Below, piece by piece: positions 17,424 to 26,085 of a DNA stretch of 64,000 nucleotides. Position 1 is the first letter of the stretch. Each line of letters starts with the position of its first letter. The position numbers were made by a program, and so were the translations under genes. The notes beneath the pieces were generated by a model. That model saw only the letters and a program-made list of their open reading frames with translations. It had not been told where the DNA came from and ran no database searches. This DNA comes from Poriferisodalis sp965208555 (GTDB lineage Bacteria > Actinomycetota > Acidimicrobiia > Acidimicrobiales > Poriferisodalaceae): contig NZ_OZ242342.1 in NCBI RefSeq assembly GCF_965208555.1, positions 2,542,001 through 2,606,000 on the forward strand, in the 5' to 3' direction.

Positions 17424-18104
17424 GTGGGCGCTGCCGTTGCCTTCGAGGGCGTCGTGGCCCTGCTGGACCGCTTTCCCGCATTGGCGGGAGTGGATCTCAG
17501 CGTGCAAGCCGGCGAGATGGTCTGCCTGCGAGGACCCAACGGAGCGGGCAAGAGCACGCTGCTGCGGGCGTGCGCGGGACTGGTACCGGTGCGAGGCGCG
17601 CGGGCCGAGGTGCTCGGCTTTGACCTGAAAGCGCAGCGTCGCTCGGTACGGCCGCACGTGGGGCTGCTGGGCCATCGATCCCCGTTGTACGGCGATCTGC
17701 GGGTCGCCGACCAGCTGCGCCACTGCGCCGACGTGCATCGTGCTGGAGCGGCCGAGGTGTCAGCCGCCGTCGAGCGCTTCGCACTCGGCGGCCGTCTCGG
17801 CGATGTTGCCATTCGACGGTTGTCCGAAGGTCAGCAGCGGCGGGTGGCCTTGGCGTGCCTGACCATCGCGCGCCCGCGGCTGTGGCTGCTGGACGAACCG
17901 CATGCCGGGCTCGACACCTCGAGCCGGGACGCGCTCGACGAACTGCTGGCTGACGCTGTCGAGGCGGGCGCCACGGTGATGTTCGCGACGCACGAGACGG
18001 GCCGCTCCCGCGTCGCGGCCGCCCGCCAGGTGCTGCTGGCCGGCGGCCGCGTCGAGACGCCCGGACTGGTGCAACCCACGGATGGCCCCACCGATGTGGC
18101 GTGA
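17424..18104 (+). CDS. ccmA: Heme exporter ATP-binding protein CcmA
   Basis: CcmA is the ATPase of the CcmABCD complex that releases holo-CcmE in System I cytochrome c maturation. The 226-residue ABC protein has Walker A GPNGAGKSTLL (about residues 37-47), a signature reading LSEGQQRRVALA, Walker B LWLLDEPHAGLD and the H-loop ATHE. Its length and the directly following ccmB, ccmC, ccmD and ccmE identify it among ABC ATPases. It starts at a GTG and its end overlaps ccmB. Confidence 0.9.
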   Translation: MGAAVAFEGVVALLDRFPALAGVDLSVQAGEMVCLRGPNGAGKSTLLRACAGLVPVRGARAEVLGFDLKAQRRSVRPHVGLLGHRSPLYGDLRVADQLRHCADVHRAGAAEVSAAVERFALGGRLGDVAIRRLSEGQQRRVALACLTIARPRLWLLDEPHAGLDTSSRDALDELLADAVEAGATVMFATHETGRSRVAAARQVLLAGGRVETPGLVQPTDGPTDVA

Positions 18105-18762
18105 GATCTGGCTCGTCTGCCGCAAGGACATGGTCATCGAGTGGCGAGCGCGCGTCACCCTCGTCCAGATCGTCCCGACCGTGCTGCTGGTGCTGGTCGT
18201 TTTCGCATTTGCGCTCGACGCGAACCCCTCCTTGCTGGGCGCCGGGGCGGGCGGCCTGTTCTGGGTGGCGGTGCTCTTCGGCGCCGTGCTCGGCGCAAAG
18301 CGCAGCTTCGACATCGAAGCCGAAGGCGGGAACCTCGACGCGTTGCGCCTCGGAGGGCTTGTGCCCGCTGCCATCCTGTGGGGCAAGGCCGCAGCGCTGG
18401 CATTGCAGCTCGTGGTCGTCGGCGTCTTCACCGCCGCCGGCCTGCTGGTGCTCTACTCGGTGACCGTCCACGACTGGCTGCTGATGGTGGTCTCAGGACT
18501 GTGCGGCATGGCCGCCTTCGCCATCTGCGGGACGTTGTACGGGGCGATGACGGTAGGCCTGCGGTCGGCGGATACCCTGCTCCCGCTGCTGCTGATTCCG
18601 GTGGCGGCGCCGGTGCTCTTGGCCGGAACCCGGGCGTTCGACGTGGCGCTCGGGACCAGCGCCGACCAAGGCTGGAGCTGGACAGCACTGCTGGCAGTGG
18701 TGCTGGTGACCTACATCGCAGTGGGCTGGGCGGCGGCCGGTCCGCTGCTGGAGGATGCCTGA
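18082..18762 (+). CDS. ccmB: Heme exporter permease CcmB
   Basis: CcmB is the integral membrane partner of CcmA. The 226-residue product has a short cytoplasmic N-terminus with the family-like CRKDMVIEWRAR, then about six hydrophobic segments, with the conserved KRSFDIEAEGG loop near residues 73-83. Two starts fit: ATG 18082 (23-base overlap with ccmA) and ATG 18094 (11-base overlap). Both give family-like N-termini. Confidence 0.9.
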   Translation: MAPPMWREIWLVCRKDMVIEWRARVTLVQIVPTVLLVLVVFAFALDANPSLLGAGAGGLFWVAVLFGAVLGAKRSFDIEAEGGNLDALRLGGLVPAAILWGKAAALALQLVVVGVFTAAGLLVLYSVTVHDWLLMVVSGLCGMAAFAICGTLYGAMTVGLRSADTLLPLLLIPVAAPVLLAGTRAFDVALGTSADQGWSWTALLAVVLVTYIAVGWAAAGPLLEDA

Positions 18763-18764
18763 GT

Positions 18765-19607
18765 ATGACCGAGGCCGCTCCGCCCGACCTTCGCCGGCAG
18801 GCACAGCGAGTCGGATCCGTGTCGATGACCGGCAGCGTGGCGACGAGGGTGCTCGGCGCCATCGCGCTCGCCGCAGCGGCCGTCATGGCAGTGCTGGCGC
18901 TGTGGGTCTCGCCCGCCGACGAGGTGCAGGGCGATGCGGTCCGGCTGATGTACACCCATGTGCCCTCCATCTGGGTCGCATACGGCAGTTTCGTGCTGAC
19001 CGCATTCGCCAGCGCACGGGTTCTGTGGCGAACACGCAGCGGGGCAGGCGGTTCCGAGGGCGTCATCGCCGATCGTCAGGCGCGCCATTGGGACCGGGTA
19101 GCCGGTGCTGCGGCTGAGCTCGGCGTGCTGTTCACAGCGCTCACCTTGGTGACCGGGTCGCTGTGGGGCAAAGTGACGTGGGGCACCTACTGGCAGTGGG
19201 ACGCACGGTTGACCACCACCGTGCTGCTGTTCGTGACCTACCTGGGGTATCTGGCTCTGCGGCGGCTCCCCGCCGAGTCGCGCGCCCGCGCTCGGCGCTC
19301 GGCGGTGATGGCCCTCATCGCGGTGGTCAACCTGCCCATCGTCCACTACTCCGTGGACTGGTGGCGCACGCTGCACCAGGAAGCCAGCCTGGAGATCGGG
19401 ATCGGCGGCGATCGCAACTACAGCGGCGAGATGTACTGGACGCTGCTGTACTCCTGGGCCACCTTCACCCTCATCGCGTTGTGGATCGGAATCCACCGCT
19501 ACCGGGTGCTGCGCCTGGAAGAGCTCGCCGAAGAGGCCGCTCTCGAAGAACTGCTCTCGGCGCGTCGCAGCGAGGCGGGCCACCACGAATCAGTGACGGA
19601 CCGATGA
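18765..19607 (+). CDS. ccmC: Cytochrome c biogenesis protein CcmC (heme handling)
   Basis: CcmC presents heme to the chaperone CcmE on the outer face of the membrane. The 280-residue product with ATG 18765 has about six membrane helices, an external His in YTHVPSIW (about residue 65), the tryptophan-rich WGTYWQWDARLTTT motif (WWD-type heme-binding signature), and a second His in PIVHYSVDWW. The C-terminal tail is long and Glu/Ala-rich. The start is 2 bases after the ccmB stop and the stop overlaps ccmD by ATGA. Confidence 0.93.
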   Translation: MTEAAPPDLRRQAQRVGSVSMTGSVATRVLGAIALAAAAVMAVLALWVSPADEVQGDAVRLMYTHVPSIWVAYGSFVLTAFASARVLWRTRSGAGGSEGVIADRQARHWDRVAGAAAELGVLFTALTLVTGSLWGKVTWGTYWQWDARLTTTVLLFVTYLGYLALRRLPAESRARARRSAVMALIAVVNLPIVHYSVDWWRTLHQEASLEIGIGGDRNYSGEMYWTLLYSWATFTLIALWIGIHRYRVLRLEELAEEAALEELLSARRSEAGHHESVTDR

Positions 19608-19774
19608 CCTGGGCAGCCAACGTCTTCTCGGGCTACGCGCTGACCGCGCTTGCGGTTGTCGCCTACGCGACCTGGGTGGTCCGCCGCGGCCGCGCGCTCG
19701 GCCGAGACCTCGGCATCGGCCCCGCCGGAGCCATCCCCGATCCGAGCCGGTCGCACACAGAAACCAGCCAGTGA
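19604..19774 (+). CDS. ccmD: Small heme exporter subunit CcmD-like
   Basis: A 56-residue single-helix protein between ccmC and ccmE. It has a hydrophobic segment at about residues 8-26 followed by the basic stretch RRGRALGRDLG, as in CcmD, which stabilises CcmE binding to CcmABC. The sequence itself is poorly conserved in this family, so the call rests on position, size and topology. ATGA overlap with ccmC and GTGA overlap with ccmE. Confidence 0.75.
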   Translation: MTWAANVFSGYALTALAVVAYATWVVRRGRALGRDLGIGPAGAIPDPSRSHTETSQ

Positions 19775-20334
19775 CCGACCTCAGCCCCCGTCATCCCCTT
19801 CCCGCCGAGCCAGACCGGGCCGAGGCACGCCAGTTGCTGGGCCGCCGCCGCAAGGCCATCATCGGCGCCTTCGTGGTGCTGCTGGTGATCGCGGGCGGCG
19901 CGGCCACGGTTGCGGGCCTGCGCAACGCCACGCTGTTCTTCCGCAACGCGGATGAGGCCATCGCCGAGCGGGTCGAGCTGGGCGATCGCAGGTTCCGTCT
20001 GCAGGGGCGGGTGGTGCCAGCGTCGGTGGCGGTGGACGGGGGAGTGACCACCTTCGAGGTCGTTCACAACTGCGCGTCGGTCTCGGTGCGTCACAGCGTC
20101 GACCCGCCGGACCTGTTCGAGTCGCCCTGGATACCTGTCGTGCTCGAGGGCCGATGGGTGGCGGGCGACGTCGTGACGGTGGCGGGCCGCGACACTCACT
20201 TCTTCTCGAGCGACAACATGCTGGTGAAGCACACCAACGAGTACGTGGCGGCGAACGAAAACCGCCTGCCCGACCCCAACGAGCCCCCTGAAGGCTTCCT
20301 GGACGACTGCCCCTTCGAGGTGCCCCGGCTGTGA
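19771..20334 (+). CDS. ccmE: Heme chaperone CcmE
   Basis: CcmE covalently binds heme outside the membrane and passes it to CcmF. The 187-residue product has one membrane anchor (about residues 28-50), an OB-fold core with RLQGRVVPASV, and the heme-attachment region VKHTNEY. His154 and Tyr158 fit the His-x3-Tyr signature, so this is the His-type rather than the Cys-type CcmE. The N-terminal cytoplasmic tail is longer than in enterobacteria. Starts at GTG overlapping ccmD. Confidence 0.93.
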   Translation: MTDLSPRHPLPAEPDRAEARQLLGRRRKAIIGAFVVLLVIAGGAATVAGLRNATLFFRNADEAIAERVELGDRRFRLQGRVVPASVAVDGGVTTFEVVHNCASVSVRHSVDPPDLFESPWIPVVLEGRWVAGDVVTVAGRDTHFFSSDNMLVKHTNEYVAANENRLPDPNEPPEGFLDDCPFEVPRL

Positions 20335-22325
20335 CCGCCGTGCTGGGCACGCTCGGCGTGGCCGTCGGCCTCGTCAGCGCGCTCGGCGGGGCTGCAACGC
20401 TCGTCGCAGCGAGGGTGCAGCGGCAGCCGGCGCGCTGCCGCCAGGCGCTGGCGTGGATCGCGGCCATGACCTTCGGCTGCGTGCTGGCGGTGGTTGCCAT
20501 GGAGATTGCGCTGCTGAGCGACAACTTCTCGCTGGCCTACGTGGCTCGCAACTCCACAATCGCGACGCCGCTCATCTACAAGATCGCGACCCTCTGGGGA
20601 GCGTTGGAGGGATCGATCCTGCTGTGGGTCCTGGTGCTGTGCGGCTACGTCGCGGCGGCCGCATGGCGATTCCGTGCGCGCACCGAGGAGCCGACGGTGG
20701 CGTGGGCGCTGGCCGTGATGCTCGGCGTGTGCATCTTCTTCTTCGCGCTGCTCGCCGGCCCGGCCAACCCGTTCGGCACGCTGACCAGCCCGCCGGCCGA
20801 CGGCGGCGGCCTGAACCCGTTGCTGCGCAACCACCCCCTCATGGCCATCCATCCGGTGATGCTGTACCTGGGCTACGTGGGCTTCACCGTGCCGTTCGGA
20901 TTCGCCGTCGCCGCGCTCATCACGGGCCAGTTCGACACCCGCTGGCTGGCGGACACCCGCCGCTGGACGCTGGTGGCCTGGGGCTGCCTGGGCACCGGCA
21001 TCATGCTCGGCGCCTGGTGGTCGTATGAGGTCCTGGGCTGGGGCGGGTACTGGGCGTGGGACCCGGTCGAGAACGCCTCGCTGCTGCCGTGGCTGACCGC
21101 GACGGCGTTCGTGCATTCGCTCATCACCCAGCAGCGGCGCCAGATGCTGCGGGTGTGGAACCTGTCGTTGCTCATCGTCACGTTCGCGTTGACCATCTTC
21201 GGCACGTTCCTGACTCGCTCGGGCGTGCTGGAGTCGGTGCACGAGTTCAGCGAGTCATCGCTGGGGCCCATCCTGCTGGGTTTCTTCGGCGTGATCGTGG
21301 CCACCGGCGTGGTGCTGGTGGCATGGCGTGGCGAAGCCCTGCGCACTGCCGCCAGCCTGCGTTCGATCTGGTCGCGGGAGGGAGCATTCCTGGGAAACAA
21401 CCTGCTGTTCGCCGTAGCGGCCTTCGTCGTGCTGCTGGGCACCGTGTTCCCGCTCCTGGCTGAGGCCGTCTCGAATGAGCGGCTGGCCGTCGGCCGGCCC
21501 TACTTCGATCGAATGCTGGCGCCGGTCGGCATCGCCCTGCTGGGACTCATGGCGCTGTCGCCGGCGCTGAACTGGCGCGGCACACCCGCAGAGGTGCGTT
21601 CGGCACGCCTGCTCGGCCCGGCAGCTGCGGGAGCAGCGACGATGGTGCTGTCGATCTGGGCCGGCGCACACGGTCTGTGGCAGGTGCTGGCCCTGGGCCT
21701 GGGCGGGTTCGTGATCGGCTCCGCGGTGCGGCTGCTGTGGCTGGGCGTCCGGCGCAACGGCTGGCGCGGGCTGCTGGGACGAACCGGCGGCGGGATGATC
21801 GCCCACATCGGTGTGGGAGTGATCGCCTTCGGGTTCATCGCCTCGAGTGCCTATGGGTCAGAGGGGGAGTTCACGCTCGCACCCGGCGAATCCGGCACGG
21901 TCGCCGGCCACGAGGTCACCTACCTCGGGCTGACCGACGGCGTCGAGAACGGCAACCGGGTGGTGCGGGTACGCGTGGACGTCGAAGGCCGGGGCGTGTT
22001 CGAGCCCGCAGTGACGCGCTTCGCCGAGTTCGGACAGCCGATCTCGACGCCTTCGGTGGCGACGAGCCTCGTCGACGACGTCTACCTGTCGCTGGCCACG
22101 ATTCCCGAAGAGGGCAGCAGCGAGGTGGCGCTGCGGGTGCTCATCAAGCCGCTTGTGGCGTGGATGTGGCTGGGCGGCGCTGTCCTCGCCCTCGGTGTGG
22201 CTGCGGCCTTGGTTCCCACCCGGATCGGGGCACGCGACCGGATCCGCCGTCCCCACGACGGTCGGGTCCTTGCTGGTACCGCGCCCGAACGAACCGGCGC
22301 GGATGCGCCGGAACCGCACACATGA
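20331..22325 (+). CDS. ccmF: Cytochrome c heme lyase component CcmF
   Basis: CcmF receives heme from CcmE and attaches it to apocytochrome c together with CcmH. The 664-residue multi-spanning protein contains the WWD-type stretch WWSYEVLGWGGYWAWDPVEN (about residues 228-247), the earlier heme-handling loop with SPPADGGGLNPLLRNHPLM in it, and conserved HP and His residues around HEFSESSLG. A periplasmic domain near residues 510-600 precedes the last helix. It starts at GTG overlapping the ccmE stop and ends overlapping ccmG by ATGA. Confidence 0.94.
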   Translation: MTAVLGTLGVAVGLVSALGGAATLVAARVQRQPARCRQALAWIAAMTFGCVLAVVAMEIALLSDNFSLAYVARNSTIATPLIYKIATLWGALEGSILLWVLVLCGYVAAAAWRFRARTEEPTVAWALAVMLGVCIFFFALLAGPANPFGTLTSPPADGGGLNPLLRNHPLMAIHPVMLYLGYVGFTVPFGFAVAALITGQFDTRWLADTRRWTLVAWGCLGTGIMLGAWWSYEVLGWGGYWAWDPVENASLLPWLTATAFVHSLITQQRRQMLRVWNLSLLIVTFALTIFGTFLTRSGVLESVHEFSESSLGPILLGFFGVIVATGVVLVAWRGEALRTAASLRSIWSREGAFLGNNLLFAVAAFVVLLGTVFPLLAEAVSNERLAVGRPYFDRMLAPVGIALLGLMALSPALNWRGTPAEVRSARLLGPAAAGAATMVLSIWAGAHGLWQVLALGLGGFVIGSAVRLLWLGVRRNGWRGLLGRTGGGMIAHIGVGVIAFGFIASSAYGSEGEFTLAPGESGTVAGHEVTYLGLTDGVENGNRVVRVRVDVEGRGVFEPAVTRFAEFGQPISTPSVATSLVDDVYLSLATIPEEGSSEVALRVLIKPLVAWMWLGGAVLALGVAAALVPTRIGARDRIRRPHDGRVLAGTAPERTGADAPEPHT

Positions 22326-23047
22326 TCCCTGCGTCTGACGGCGAGACGAGGACAGAGTCCGCCCCGGAGTCGGATACACCCGACTCTTCCGGCAGGTCTG
22401 CGGACGCATCTCGCTCGCGTTCGTGGGTGCGTGTCGCCGCCGTGCTGGTAGGGCTCGTCGCTGCGGGACTGATCGCCCTGCTCGCGACGAGGGATTCCGA
22501 CGGCGGCAGCATCCGGGCGGCCAGCCCGCTCATCGGCGAGCCGGTGCCGCATCTGCGCGGTGAGCTGATCTGGCCTCCGGCACCGTTGCTGGCGTCCGAC
22601 CTCGCCCCGACGCTGCCCGGCGTGCGCTCGGGTCCCGACGGTGTGGCCCGTTTCGACATCGACGCTGCCGCGCCCCGCTGGGTGCTCGTGAACTTCTACG
22701 CATCGTGGTGCGTTCCCTGCGAGCGAGAGCATCCGGCGCTCGTCGAATGGGCGGAGCGCCATCGCTTCGACGGCGCCGTCGTCGCCGTGCCGTTCGGCGA
22801 CCGGACGCCCGATGCCATCGCCTTCTACCAGCGGCTCGGCGGCAATTGGGCCGTGATCGACGATCCCGATGCCCGCTGGGCGGTGGAGTTCGGTGTTCTG
22901 CGACCGCCTGAGTCGTTCCTGATCACTCCGGACGGCGTGGTGGCGGCTCGTTGGCAGGGCCAGATCAGCGCTGACGACCCTGACGATGTCATAGCGCTGC
23001 TCGTGGGTGCGGCGAGTGCCGATCCGGCAGCACCAGCGGCTGAGTGA
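22322..23047 (+). CDS. ccmG: Membrane-anchored thioredoxin-like protein CcmG/DsbE
   Basis: A 241-residue redoxin that reduces the CXXCH cysteines of apocytochromes. It has a disordered Ser/Asp-rich cytoplasmic N-terminus, one hydrophobic anchor at about residues 36-55, and an external thioredoxin fold with ASWCVPCEREHP (Cys130 and Cys133). The cis-Pro equivalent is in RPPESFLI. Compared with the usual 180 residues it carries a longer N-terminus and an insertion before the active site. The start overlaps the ccmF stop. Confidence 0.9.
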   Translation: MIPASDGETRTESAPESDTPDSSGRSADASRSRSWVRVAAVLVGLVAAGLIALLATRDSDGGSIRAASPLIGEPVPHLRGELIWPPAPLLASDLAPTLPGVRSGPDGVARFDIDAAAPRWVLVNFYASWCVPCEREHPALVEWAERHRFDGAVVAVPFGDRTPDAIAFYQRLGGNWAVIDDPDARWAVEFGVLRPPESFLITPDGVVAARWQGQISADDPDDVIALLVGAASADPAAPAAE

Positions 23048-24231
23048 TGAGCACCTCCGGTGTCCAGCCCTCGACGGCCCCGCAGCCGGCGCGTGCTCGC
23101 AGCCGCTCGCTGCGACGGACCGCCTGGCTCGTCGTGGCGGCCGTCGCCGTCGTTGCCGGCGTGCTGGCTGCCACTGCTTCGCGCCCGCCTGCAACCGAAT
23201 CGGAACGGGCCTATGAGCTGAAGCAGAACACGCTCTGCCCGGTCTGCGACGGCCAGAGCGTGCTCGAGTCGAACGCACCGGCGGCGGCGGCCATGCGCCG
23301 CCAGATCGACCTCTGGGTCGATGAGGGCCGCACCGACACGCAGATCCGCTCTGACCTCGCCGCCGCCTATGGCGATGACGTCAATGCGCTGCCGCCAGGG
23401 GAGGGGGTGGGCACGCTGGTGTGGGCGCTGCCGGTGGCCGCGTTTGCGGTCGCGTCGGCCGGCCTGTGGGCCGCTGCCCGGCGTTGGCGGGCGCGAGCCG
23501 ACGCCTCCGATGAAGACCGCACTGCCGCCGGCGATTCTGCTGGTGCCGAGCCGGGCGGCCCGCAGCGGCAGCGCCGATGGCGCACGTCGGGCGTCCTCAC
23601 AGTGAGTGCTCTCGTCGTCATCGGCGTCGCGGCCGGCCTGCTCGTCGCCCGCTCAGCAGGGCTGCGCCTGGGGGGCGAGACCCTCTCGGGAGACATCGAC
23701 CGCTCGGCCCGCTCCTTGCTGGTCGACGCCCAGCGGCAGTTCGCGGCGAATCAGCTCGACGAGGCTCGGGCCACGCTGGAGGAGATCTCTCGCCTCGACC
23801 GTGACCTGCGCGGCGCCTTGGTGCTGTCAGCCCGCCTGCACCTGCGAGAGTGCGAAACGGCCGTCGCGCAAGGCACCGACAGCGCTGGGGATGGTGGCTG
23901 CGACCCGACTGCTGCGCTCGTGGACCTAGACCGTGTGCTGGCCGGAGACCCCAGCGACGTCGAAGCGCTCGCCTTGCGCGGTTGGCTGCTGGTGCGCATC
24001 CCCGACGCCGAGCTGATCGCCGCCGGCATCGCGTCGCTGGATGCCGCCGTGGCGCTGGAGCCCGGCGACTTCGACCCGTGGGTGTTCCGGGGCTACACGG
24101 CCCGCTTCATCGAGCGCGACCTCGAAGCTGCCATCGGCTACTACGGCGCAGCGCTCCAACGCAACCCGCCCCCCGCCATGGCCGCCGCCCTCGAGAACGC
24201 AATCACCGAAATGCAAGCCGAACTCGAATAA
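23047..24231 (+). CDS. ccmH: CcmH with fused CcmI-like TPR domain
   Basis: A 394-residue fusion closing the ccm operon. An N-terminal hydrophobic segment (about 24-43) leads to the CcmH domain with LCPVCDGQSV (Cys64 and Cys67, the redox pair that acts on apocytochrome) and ends with a second membrane helix near 120-140. A third hydrophobic segment near 182-202 is followed by about 190 residues that look like TPR helices (paired alpha repeats such as EALALRGWLLVRI and DPWVFRGYTARF), as in CcmI, which chaperones the apocytochrome. Fusion of the two modules is known in System I. A GTG three bases upstream is an alternative start. Confidence 0.9.
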   Translation: MSTSGVQPSTAPQPARARSRSLRRTAWLVVAAVAVVAGVLAATASRPPATESERAYELKQNTLCPVCDGQSVLESNAPAAAAMRRQIDLWVDEGRTDTQIRSDLAAAYGDDVNALPPGEGVGTLVWALPVAAFAVASAGLWAAARRWRARADASDEDRTAAGDSAGAEPGGPQRQRRWRTSGVLTVSALVVIGVAAGLLVARSAGLRLGGETLSGDIDRSARSLLVDAQRQFAANQLDEARATLEEISRLDRDLRGALVLSARLHLRECETAVAQGTDSAGDGGCDPTAALVDLDRVLAGDPSDVEALALRGWLLVRIPDAELIAAGIASLDAAVALEPGDFDPWVFRGYTARFIERDLEAAIGYYGAALQRNPPPAMAAALENAITEMQAELE

Positions 24232-24291
24232 CCGACCGCACAGCATCCGTGAGTGCCCGCAACTCGCTGCTTCGACGCCTATTGGACAACT

Positions 24292-24813
24292 TCAGACTGG
24301 ATCGGGATCGCGTTGGGTGATGTTCCTACTCCACCTGCTGTACTTGCGCTCACGCTCAGCACGTCGCAAGTACCTCGCAGCAGACCGCTGCTTCCCGTTG
24401 GCCATGGCCGTTTCGGCTCGAGCCTGGAAGTCCACCGCTTTCCGATCGCATAGCCGAATCCCGTAGTCGTAGAAGCGATTGAGCTTGAAGTTGATCCAGT
24501 CTTCGAGACCGATCTCTTCATGACCCATATCGGACGTGGCCCGTGCTGAACCTTCGACGGCCTCGACTCGCAGAACAGCGCGGCGCAAGCGGATTCTTGC
24601 GATCTGTTCCAAGGAAAGGTTGCACGCAGCACTCACTGGAATCAGGACCCACCATCCCGCCCATCTCGAGGAGACCATCCACAGGACAGTCACGGTGACC
24701 GTAGACACCCAGGACAATAGGTGGAGGCCGAGCGCGACTCGGGCCTGCCGATAACTGGCAATACGACCGTCGGACCAGCGCGGCCTGCGGAACATCTCCG
24801 CAGCATGTGTCAT
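24292..24813 (-). CDS. Hypothetical membrane protein downstream of a secreted protein gene
   Basis: A 173-residue product with two hydrophobic segments (about residues 27-46 and 50-67), then a soluble C-terminal half rich in Arg, Glu and aromatic residues (EDWINFKLNRFYDYGI and a basic terminus). No family recognised. Base composition is lower in GC than the neighbouring ccm genes. It is 73 bases downstream of the secreted protein gene on the same strand, so the two could be expressed together. Confidence 0.6.
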   Translation of the reverse strand: MTHAAEMFRRPRWSDGRIASYRQARVALGLHLLSWVSTVTVTVLWMVSSRWAGWWVLIPVSAACNLSLEQIARIRLRRAVLRVEAVEGSARATSDMGHEEIGLEDWINFKLNRFYDYGIRLCDRKAVDFQARAETAMANGKQRSAARYLRRAERERKYSRWSRNITQRDPDPV

Positions 24814-24886
24814 CGTCTCAACCAGTCATGAACCAGAGCTTCCGGGCCAGAAGGCCACGGACTGCAACGACGGTTTGCCCCAGTAC

Positions 24887-25780
24887 CTAACACCCAGTCC
24901 GGTTGCGCATATTGCACGTATTGGTTGGGCGGCCGCCGCCAGATCCGCCACTGGGCTTGACGGCGTCGTAGAGGGCACTGCCCGTGGTCGCGGCGATATG
25001 CCCGCAATACGCCCGAGCACAGGCCGCCGCAACTGTCGAGACCGTGGGAGCCACGATCCGTACCACTAGGACGGCGGCTACAACCCACGCTGGGTCGGCA
25101 ACGACGGGATACGCAGCGCCTTCGTGATCGACGATTTGAATGAGCGTTGTGCCGTCGAGGATGTAGCGGGTGGGCACTTCCTCGCCGTTGGCGTCGAGGG
25201 CCCATGGCGCGGCGATGCCGCCCGATTCGGTGCCGTCGATATCGACGAAGCTCACTGATCCATCCGGGTGCGCTTTAGCGGTGTGGCCGTCCGGCACGGC
25301 GTTCTCGAACCGGTACTCGGCGGGTGCCTCGTGGTTGTCGATTACGACCAGCGCAGCAAACAGCGATCTGTCTTCAGTCCCGAGCGTGACCAATTCAACG
25401 TTTGCGTCGTCGGCGAGAATCGTGACAGCTGTTGGGATTGTCTCACCGGGCATCCACACGGCCTCATATGTGGGCACGCCGGTGGAGCCGACGGGGCCGA
25501 TCGGCCCCTCGGGTTGCAGATCCCCAACCGCATCGTTATGGCTGGGCTGTTCCTCACCGCCGGGTCCGGTCCCTTCGTCGATGGGTGGGGACTCCTCGCG
25601 GCTCTCACCGGGGCCGGTTCCTGCGCCGGTGTTGGGTTGCGGGCGCGAGTCGTCCTTCAGCTCCCCGCTGCCGGGGCCGATGACACCCGAGTTCTCGGCG
25701 GCTGCCGGTACCGTCACTAAGAAGCTGCCTGCCAAAGCCAGGGCGGCTGCCACTGCACCGAGACGTAGGTGTCGTTTCAC
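24887..25780 (-). CDS. Secreted protein with YPVVADP motif, unknown function
   Basis: A 297-residue exported protein. The GTG at 25780 has GGAG 5 bases upstream. A Sec signal peptide covers about residues 1-28 (cleavage near AAAEN), followed by a Gly/Pro/Glu-rich linker to about residue 95. A folded domain follows, ending in a YILDGTTLIQIVDHEGAAYP-type stretch and VVADPAW. A hydrophobic, Cys-containing C-terminal part (AACARAYCGH) and a polar tail ending in Cys come last. The DG-x-LIQ and YPVVADPxW pattern recurs, as I recall, in secreted actinobacterial proteins of unknown role, some resembling the pre-toxin parts of polymorphic toxins. No toxin domain can be identified here. Confidence 0.68.
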   Translation of the reverse strand: MKRHLRLGAVAAALALAGSFLVTVPAAAENSGVIGPGSGELKDDSRPQPNTGAGTGPGESREESPPIDEGTGPGGEEQPSHNDAVGDLQPEGPIGPVGSTGVPTYEAVWMPGETIPTAVTILADDANVELVTLGTEDRSLFAALVVIDNHEAPAEYRFENAVPDGHTAKAHPDGSVSFVDIDGTESGGIAAPWALDANGEEVPTRYILDGTTLIQIVDHEGAAYPVVADPAWVVAAVLVVRIVAPTVSTVAAACARAYCGHIAATTGSALYDAVKPSGGSGGGRPTNTCNMRNRTGC

Positions 25781-26085
25781 GTTGACTCCATCGATTATGT
25801 GTGTTTGACCGCGCAGGAGTCTTGCATAGGTGTTTCCTCATATCCACATTCTCGGACGCTGTAGTCGGGCGAGTCGGCGAGAGCTGCCCTGAGGCGCAAG
25901 CAGTCGACGGTCCGGGAATCGTTGTCGCAATCGCAACCCAAATCCAGCAACAGAGCGACACCTCAACTGGACTAACTGTCGAGTCGTCGGTTGCGGCAGT
26001 AGCGTGCTTGGCGAGCGGCAGATGCGGCTGTAATGCCGGTGCAGTCACCACGCGACAATGGATCGCAACCGGTCAGGGGCACCCA
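25781..26085. other. 305-base region without a supported gene
   Basis: This is the divergent gap between the secreted protein gene (minus) and mrp (plus). It has lower GC than the surroundings. An in-frame open stretch continues upstream of mrp from 25801, but its Cys/Gln/Ser-rich translation does not look like part of Mrp. I see no clear promoter pair or RNA. Confidence 0.5.

Noticed and set aside
25781..25800. CATAAT on the minus strand as a -10 box for the secreted protein gene
   Set aside because: It is only 14 bases from the start codon, which would leave no room for the ribosome site, and no -35 element is seen.
25801..26085. Upstream extension of mrp to an ATG at 25801
   Set aside because: The extra 95 residues have no Mrp similarity, a different composition, and a good GTG with a ribosome site exists at 26086.
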